DNA of 12,500 nt, from assembly GCA_037179515.1 (NCBI GenBank), contig JAXCGZ010005693.1, positions 97,501 to 110,000 on the forward strand. Direction: 5' to 3'. The DNA is from Halocaridina rubra (taxonomy: Eukaryota; Arthropoda; Malacostraca; Decapoda; Atyidae). Under the pieces are notes generated by a model. That model saw only the letters and a program-made list of their open reading frames with translations, searched no databases and was not told the origin of the DNA. This document shows, in pieces, positions 7,665 to 12,500 of this stretch. The translations under genes were made by a program, and so were the position numbers. Position 1 is the stretch's first letter, and each line of letters opens with the position of its first letter.

Positions 7665-9568
7665 TATTAAGTGATACTTATAATACTTGTCCATAAAACT
7701 ACGGATTGAGTTAGCATTAACTACCTCCTCGCATAGCAAAATTCAATTATCAACTACTCTTACACTAAAAAAAAGTACTTCTTTACATCCTGCAAAGAGG
7801 TTTTCTTACGAAGCTTCAAATTATGACCTCTAGTTCTAGTGCCAGCCATATCAAGATATCGATCCCTATCCACTCTGTCATAACCATGAAAGAAGTTAAA
7901 AACCGTCACCATTTCCACCCTCATTCTTCTAGCTTCGAGTGATGGTAAGTCTAATTCTCTCAGCCTCTCATCATAACCAAAAATTTTCATTTCTGGCACC
8001 AGTTTTGTGGTATTTCTTTTAACTTTTTTCAGCTTAACTACATGTTTTCTCAAGTGTGGATTTCAAAATGGAGCTGCATATTCAAGCTTTGGCCTCACAT
8101 AGATTGCATAAATATTTCGGAACATTTTCTTGTCCATATGCTTGAAGGCTACCCTTACCCTTGCCAAGAAAGCATATGCTGCCCTTACTACGCCATTTAT
8201 ATGCACTTCTAGAGACAAATCTGCCAGTATCTTTACTCCTAGATCTCTCTCATCCTCTATCTCTTGAAGTTCTGCTCCTGCCATTGAGAAGTCAAGCTTA
8301 GGCCTTGTTGCACCTGTACTCTTTCTCATTACCATACATTTACAAGTATTAAATTTCATTAGCCACTTTTTCGACCACTCATGCATGCTCTTTATATCTT
8401 CCTGTTGTTCTCTACCATTGTTCTCGTCTCTTACTTTCTTCACAATCTTTGCATCATCTGCAAACATATTCATGACTGAATTTACAGACTCTGGTAGGTC
8501 ATTTACATATACAAGGAGCAAGAGTGGCCCTAAACCTAAACCCTATGGAACTCCACTACTAACTCTTCTCTATTCAGACACTGAGTGTCTTACTCTAACC
8601 CTCTGTTCCCTTCCTTTTAAGTAAGTTTTTATCCATTCCAAGACATTTCCACCTATTCTCGCCATTGCTTGCTACTTCTTAATAAGTCTCCCATATGGGA
8701 CTGAGTCAAATGCTTTCTGGAAGTCTAGTAATATGCAATCTACCCAATCTTCCTGTAAGATTGGACTTACCTCATCATTGAATTCTTATAAGTTTGTTAC
8801 TGTTAATCTACCTTCTATGAAGCCATGTTGTCTCACTGACAAAAAGTTGAATGATTCCAAGTGAAGAGAGATATGTTTCCTTCCAAGTGAAGAGAGATAT
8901 GTTTCCTTAGTAGTTTCTCCATAACTTTGCAAACTATTCTGGTCAAGGACACTGGTCTATAGTTTAGAGCTGTATACCTCAATCCCTTTTTGAAGATAGG
9001 TATCACGTTCGCTTGTTTCCAGTGTCTTGGAATTCCCCCTGACTCCAGTGACTTTTTAAATATGATACTCAGTGCCACTGATATTTAGTTTGTGCGTATT
9101 TTAAGTACCTGTGGTTTTATGGACATCTAACTCCATCAGCGCTTTGCATACCTCTGTGGCTGAAAGGATGATGTTCTCTAATACCGGCCCATGAGCTTCT
9201 ATCTCTGCAATCTGAGGGGGTGGGGTATTTTCTACTGTCAATACTGACTGAAACTCCTTGTTCAATTCTTTGCAGATCTCTTCATCCGTCTCAGTGATGC
9301 TCCCATCCGCTCTCTTAAGCCTTAAAACCTGTTCTTTTACCTTTAGCTTTCCTCTGATAAAGCTGTGGAAAAGCTTAGGATTTTCTTTAGCCTTCCTGGT
9401 GATGTCCCTTTCATAGTCTCTCTCTGCCTCTCTTCTGTTACTTAGGTAATCATTTCTTGATCTTTTATAGGTGTGCCAGGCATTTATGTTTTCTCTCCTC
9501 CTATACCTTTTCCGGTATTTGTCTCTCCACTCCTTGGCTCTTTTACACTCATTATCGAAACATATCTG
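7665..9568 (-). pseudogene. Near full-length RT with linker, many lesions (copy 7)
   Basis: From 9568 downward, about 159 codons are open and encode a basic linker: FDNECKRAKEWRDKYRKRYR, then NINAWHTYKRSRNDY, FHSFIRGKLKVK and ITETDEEICKELNKEF. A deletion of about 23 bp near 9090 removes the PDDISPH part of TGPDDISPHV and causes a stop. A 26-bp tandem duplication (8857-8908) shifts the frame after ISLHLE. Motif A (LLDFQKAFDSVPYG) is readable. Motif B is GVP-stop-G, because CAG became TAG at 8543-8545. The FADDAK box is intact. A TGA replaces Trp in APFWNP at 8063-8065, and the C-terminus shifts frame after KKYFFLV near 7760. The QHGF residues before the RST motif are retained, unlike in copy 9. 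Confidence 0.86.
8857..8908 (+). repeat. 26-bp perfect tandem duplication in copy 7
   Basis: Units 8857-8882 and 8883-8908 are identical (each starts CCAAGTGAAGAGAG). Copy 9 has one unit. The length is not a multiple of three, so it breaks the RT frame. Confidence 0.92.
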
Positions 9569-9576
9569 TGTAATTT

Positions 9577-9774
9577 TTACCTAATTGTGCTTACGGGAAA
9601 GAGCCCAAAGCTCGTATCTTCCCGTCTCCTCATCGGTTCCATTTTATACTTAGTGATACTTATCTATCCTTAAAACTATTGATTGAGATAGCATTAACTA
9701 CCTCCTCGCTTAGCCAATTCCAATTATCAACTACTCTTACATTGGAAAAGTATTCCCTTACATCCTGCAAAGAA
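9577..9774 (-). mobile_element. Family 1 copy 8, 3'-end fragment
   Basis: A 198-bp piece with one terminal repeat, the 3' UTR hairpin and about 35 C-terminal codons, truncated at CTGCAAAGAA within the LQDVRKYF block. It has an 8-bp loss near the stop codon (CTTATCTATCC). An 11-bp GT tract follows, then copy 9. Confidence 0.87.
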
Positions 9775-9785
9775 GTGTGTGTGTG
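9775..9785 (+). repeat. Short (GT)n junction between copies 8 and 9
   Basis: GTGTGTGTGTG between the truncation of copy 8 and the terminal repeat of copy 9. The first GT may belong to either side, since the element also has GT there. Confidence 0.85.
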
Positions 9786-9813
9786 ATTACCTAATTGTGA
9801 TTACCTAATTGTG
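9786..9813 (-). repeat. 14-bp terminal tandem repeat of family 1 (two units)
   Basis: ATTACCTAATTGTG occurs twice in tandem at the 3' terminus. Copies 3, 6, 9, 10 and 12 have two units, while copies 2, 4, 5, 7, 8 and 11 have one. Variation in number resembles the terminal short repeats of CR1 elements. Confidence 0.85.
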
Positions 9814-9817
9814 TTTA

Positions 9818-9848
9818 CGGGAAAGAGCCCAAAGCTCGTATCTTCCCG
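9818..9848 (-). other. 3' UTR hairpin of copy 9
   Basis: The outer stem CGGGAA/TTCCCG and inner GAGC/GCTC are fully paired. It lies 4 bp from the terminal repeats and 26 bp from the stop codon, a position suited to recognition of the template RNA by the reverse transcriptase (inferred). Confidence 0.6.
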
Positions 9849-9873
9849 TCTCCTCATCGGTTCCGTTTTATAC

Positions 9874-11583
9874 TTAGTGATACTTATCATACCTGTCCTT
9901 AAAACTATGGATTGAGATAGCATTAACTACCTCCTCGCTTAGCCAATTCCAATTTTCAACTACTCTTACACTGAAAAAGTATTTCCTTACATCCTGCAAA
10001 GAAGTTTTCTTACGAAGCTTCAAACTATGACCTCTACTTCTAGAGCCAGCCATATCAAACTATTGATCCCTATCCACTCTATCATAACCATGAAGGAATT
10101 TAAAGACTGTCACCATATCCCCCCTCAATCTTCTAGCTTCCAGTGATGGTAAGTCTAATTCCCTCAGCCTCTCATCATAACTGAGATTGCGTATTTCTGG
10201 CACCAGTTTCGTGGCATGTCTTTGAACTTTTTCAAGCTTAGCTATGTGCTTTTTCAAGTATGGATTCCAAAAGGGGGCTGCATATTCGAGTTTTGGCCTC
10301 ACGTAGGTTACATAAATATTTCTGAACATTTCCTTGTCCATGTGCCTGAAGGCTACCCTTACATTTGATAAGAATGCATATGCTGCCCTTACTATGCCAT
10401 TTATATGTATTTCTGGAGACAAATCTACCAGTATGTTTACTCCTAGATCTCTCTCATTTTCTGTCTCTTGAAGTTGTACTCCAGCCACCGAGTAGTCAAG
10501 CTTGGGCCTTCTTGCACTTGTACCCATTCTCATTACCTTACATTTTGAAGTATTGAATTTCATTAGCCACTTTTCTGACCACTCATGCAGATTATTTAGA
10601 TCCTCCTGAAGTTCTCTACCATTGTTCTCGTTTTTTACTTTCTTCACAATCTTTGCATCATCTGCAAACATATACATGAATGAATTTACAGACTCTGGTA
10701 GGTCATTTACATATACAAGGAACAAAAGTGGCCCTAAAACTGAACCCTGTGGAACTCCACTACTAACTCTTCTCCATTCAGACACTGAGTGTCTTACTCT
10801 AACCCTCTGTTCCCTTCCTTCTAAGTAAGTTTTTATCCATTCCAAAACATTTCCACCTATTCTAGCCATTGCTTGCAGCTTCCTAATAAATCTCCCATGT
10901 GGAACAGTATCAAACGCTTTCTGGAAGTCTAGGAATATACAATCTGCCCAGCCCTCTCTTTCCTGTAAGATTCGTCTTACCTCATCATAGAATTCTAATA
11001 AGTTTGTTACTGTTGATCTACCTTCTCTGAAGAAATGTTGCCTCACTGACAAAAAGTTGAAGGATTCCAAGTGAAGAGAGATATGTTTCCTTAGTAGTTT
11101 CTCCATAACTTTGCAAACTATGCTGGTCAAGGAAACTGGTCTATAGTTCAGAGGCGTATCCCTCCTTCCCTTTTTGAAGATAGGTATCACATTTGCTTGT
11201 TTCCAGCATCTTGGAATCTCCCCTGACTCCAGTGACTTTTTAAATATGATACTTAGTGCCAATGATATTGAGTTTGTGCATTTTTTAAGCACATGAGGGG
11301 ATATGTCATCAGGGCCTGTAGCTTTATGAACATCTAAATCCATCAGCGCTTTGCATACCTCTGTGGCTGTAAGGTTGATGTTCTCTAATACCGGCCCTTG
11401 AGCTTCTATCTCTGCAATCTGAGGGGGTGGGGTATTTTCTACTGTAAATACTGACTGAAACTCCTTGTTCAATTCTTTGCAGATCTCTTCATCCGTCTCA
11501 GTGATGCTTCCATCCGCTCTCTTTAGCCTTAAAACCTGTTCTTTTACCTTCAGTTTTCCTCTGATAAAGCTGTGGAAAAGCTT
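9874..11583 (-). pseudogene. Reverse transcriptase, almost intact frame with one early stop (copy 9)
   Basis: The frame is open from the truncation at 11583 down to 10060, about 507 codons; 11472, where the longest listed frame begins with TTG, is not a true start. Counting from that codon, it has the linker end NKEFQSVFTVEN, HKATGPDDISPHV (49-61), the fingers with VIPIFKKGRR (95-104) and YRPVSL (110-115), RT motif A LDFQKAFDTVPHG (181-193), motif B SGVPQGSVLGPLL (238-250), catalytic FADDAK (269-274) and the C-terminal EYAAPFWNP and VQRHATKLVPEIR blocks. Two changes end it early: CGA-TAT (Arg-Tyr) became CAA-TAG at 10060-10065. Without that stop the frame runs to KYH-stop at 9874. The conserved QHGF has become QHFF (146-149). 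It acts as part of a LINE RT in target-primed reverse transcription; this copy is unlikely to be functional. Confidence 0.9.
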
Positions 11584-11597
11584 GTGTGTGTGTGTGT

Positions 11598-11641
<44 letters not shown>
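11583..11641 (+). repeat. (TG)n microsatellite at copy 9/copy 10 junction
   Basis: 59 bp of TG with one GG interruption near 11598. It joins the 5' end of copy 9 to the terminal repeats of copy 10. Confidence 0.95.
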
Positions 11642-11642
<1 letters not shown>

Positions 11643-11918
11643 TTACCTAATTGTGATTACCTAATTGTGTTTACGGGAAAGAGCCCAAAGCTCGTATCTT
11701 CCCGTCTCCTGATAGGTTTCATTTTAGACTTAGTGATACTTATCATACCTGTCCTTAAAACTATGGATTGAGATAGCATTAGCTACCTCCTCGCTTAGTG
11801 AATTCCAATTATCAACTACTCTTACACTGAAAAAGTATTTCCTTACATCCTGCAAAGAAGTTTTCTTACGAAGCTTCAAACTATGACCTCTAGTTCTAGA
11901 GCTAGCCATATCAAAATA
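11642..11918 (-). mobile_element. Family 1 copy 10, first unit of a tandem array
   Basis: Two terminal repeats, an intact hairpin (11674-11704), the stop (TTA 11730-11732) and about 60 C-terminal codons, truncated at ATATCAAAATA. It shares with copies 11 and 12 substitutions not found in copies 1-9, such as CTCCTGATAGG, TTTTAGACTTAG, ATTAGCTACC and CTTAGTGAATT. Confidence 0.9.
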
Positions 11919-11935
11919 GTGTGTGTGTGTGTGTG
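11919..11935 (+). repeat. (GT)n junction between copies 10 and 11
   Basis: 17 bp of GT; the corresponding blocks in the next two units are 13 bp each. Small length changes are as expected from slippage. Confidence 0.92.
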
Positions 11936-12198
11936 ATTACCTAATTGTGTTTACGGGAAAGAGCCCAAAGCTCGTATCTTCCCGTCTCCTGATAGGTTCC
12001 ATTTTAGACTTAGTGATACTTATCATACCTGTTCTTAAAACTATGGATTGAGATAGCATTAGCTACCTCCTCACTTAGTGAATTTCAATTATCAACTACT
12101 CTTACACTGAAAAAGTATTTCCTTACATCCTGCAAAGAAGTTTTCTTACGAAGCTTCAAACTATGACCTCTAGTTCTAGAGCCAGCCATATCAAAATA
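11936..12198 (-). mobile_element. Family 1 copy 11, second array unit
   Basis: It has one terminal repeat instead of two, an intact hairpin (11954-11984), and the same 5' end as copy 10. Private changes include TGTTCTTAAAAC, CTCACTTAGTG and AATTTCAATT. Confidence 0.9.
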
Positions 12199-12211
12199 GT
12201 GTGTGTGTGTG
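12199..12211 (+). repeat. (GT)n junction between copies 11 and 12
   Basis: 13 bp of GT between array units. Confidence 0.92.
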
Positions 12212-12479
12212 ATTACCTAATTGTGATTACCTAATTGTGTTTACGGGAAAGAGCCCAACGCTCGTATCTATGATAGGTTCCATTTTAGACTTAGTGATAC
12301 TTATCATACCTGTCCTTAAAACTATGGATTGAGATAGCATTAGCTACCTCCTCGCTTAGTGAATTCCAGTTATCAACTACTCTTACACTGAAAAAGTATT
12401 TCCTTACATCCTGCAAAGAAGTTTTCTTACGAAGCTTCAAACTATGACCTCTAGTTCTAGAGCCAGCCATATCAAAATA
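12212..12479 (-). mobile_element. Family 1 copy 12, third array unit, hairpin deleted
   Basis: It has two terminal repeats. One side of the 3' hairpin is lost (GTATCTATGATAGG where copy 10 has GTATCTTCCCGTCTCC and so on, a net loss of 9 bp). The unit is nevertheless flanked in the same way as its neighbours, as expected if it arose by duplication and not by its own retrotransposition. Confidence 0.88.
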
Positions 12480-12492
12480 GTGTGTGTGTGTG
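12480..12492 (+). repeat. (GT)n junction between copies 12 and 13
   Basis: 13 bp of GT, followed at 12493 by ATTACCTA. Confidence 0.9.
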
Positions 12493-12500
12493 ATTACCTA
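12493..12500 (-). mobile_element. Family 1 copy 13, start of next unit (cut by window)
   Basis: Only the first 8 bases of the terminal repeat (ATTACCTA) are inside the window. The identity follows from the regular array. Confidence 0.7.

Larger units (their letters stand above)
7593..9570 (-). mobile_element. Family 1 copy 7, longest copy, decayed
   Basis: It extends from one terminal repeat at 7593 to CATATCTG near 9568 and reaches further 5' than any other copy, into the linker between the endonuclease and the RT. It belongs to the AGAELQE subtype with copies 4 and 5. The stop codon has mutated (TAA to TTA near 7667), so the frame would run into the tail. The 5' truncation meets the 3' end of copy 8 with almost no GT between. 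Confidence 0.9.
9786..11583 (-). mobile_element. Family 1 copy 9, best-preserved copy
   Basis: A 1.8-kb 5'-truncated LINE. From its 3' end it has two perfect 14-bp terminal repeats (9786-9813), the hairpin (9818-9848), the stop (TTA 9874-9876), the full RT domain and part of the basic linker, ending at AAAAGCTT (11583), where a GT tract begins. It lacks the endonuclease and ORF1. CR1-clade elements characteristically end in short tandem repeats with no poly(A), which fits. Confidence 0.93.
11642..12500 (-). repeat. Tandem array of about 280-bp units made from family 1 3' ends
   Basis: Units begin at 11642, 11936, 12212 and 12493, giving periods of 294, 276 and 281 bp. Each complete unit has the terminal repeat(s), 3' UTR, about 60 codons of RT and a (GT)n block. 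All three complete units end at the same base of the element, ATATCAAAATA followed by GTGTG. The array continues past the right edge. Confidence 0.9.

Noticed and set aside
11642..12500. CRISPR-like array of repeats and spacers
   Set aside because: The repeats are 260-280 bp, clearly LINE 3' ends with coding sequence, and the spacers are GT microsatellite.

Overview
The window looks like repeat-rich arthropod nuclear DNA, most likely from a decapod crustacean; that placement is an inference from the CR1-like retrotransposon style and the very heavy load of simple repeats. No bacterial, viral or organellar gene organisation is visible, and no tRNA or rRNA gene was seen. By my own reading, about 78 percent of the window is made of 13 copies or fragments of one non-LTR (LINE) retrotransposon family, here called family 1. 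It is related to the CR1 clade of the Jockey supergroup, and every complete 5' end is missing. A second, unrelated non-LTR element (family 2) takes up another 1.1 kb. Long microsatellites fill most of the rest.

Layout. 1-1560: three minus-strand family 1 fragments (copies 1-3) separated by TG tracts. 1654-1800: short unassigned sequence. About 1780-2934: a plus-strand family 2 element ending in a (TTA)n tail. 2998-3193: a short exon-like segment with a splice acceptor, a well-placed ATG, a signal-peptide-like ORF and a splice donor; this is the only candidate for a host gene. 3263-4802: copy 4, the only plus-strand family 1 copy, badly decayed. 4803-5287: AC, GA and TCT microsatellites. 5288-5674: AT-rich sequence with no gene seen. 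5675-12500: an unbroken head-to-tail series of family 1 copies 5-13 on the minus strand. It includes the best-preserved reverse transcriptase (copy 9, 9786-11583) and ends in a regular tandem array of about 280-bp units (copies 10-13).

How it fits together. Family 1 has a 3' UTR with a stable-looking hairpin, then one or two 14-bp terminal repeats, and in most copies an (AC)n tract (read as (GT)n on the plus strand). In most junctions of the minus-strand chains, the 5'-truncated end of one copy runs into GT repeats that lead into the 3' end of the next. This is what would be expected if new copies land in the (AC)n tail of older ones, so that the tail acts as a renewable target. At the right end, three consecutive units share the same truncation point and private substitutions, so there the process seems to have turned into satellite-style tandem duplication. 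All coding copies are 5' truncated; except for copy 1 (open but cut by the window edge), each longer one carries frameshifts, stops or catalytic-site changes. No element here is likely to be autonomous. No ORF1 and no complete endonuclease domain is present.
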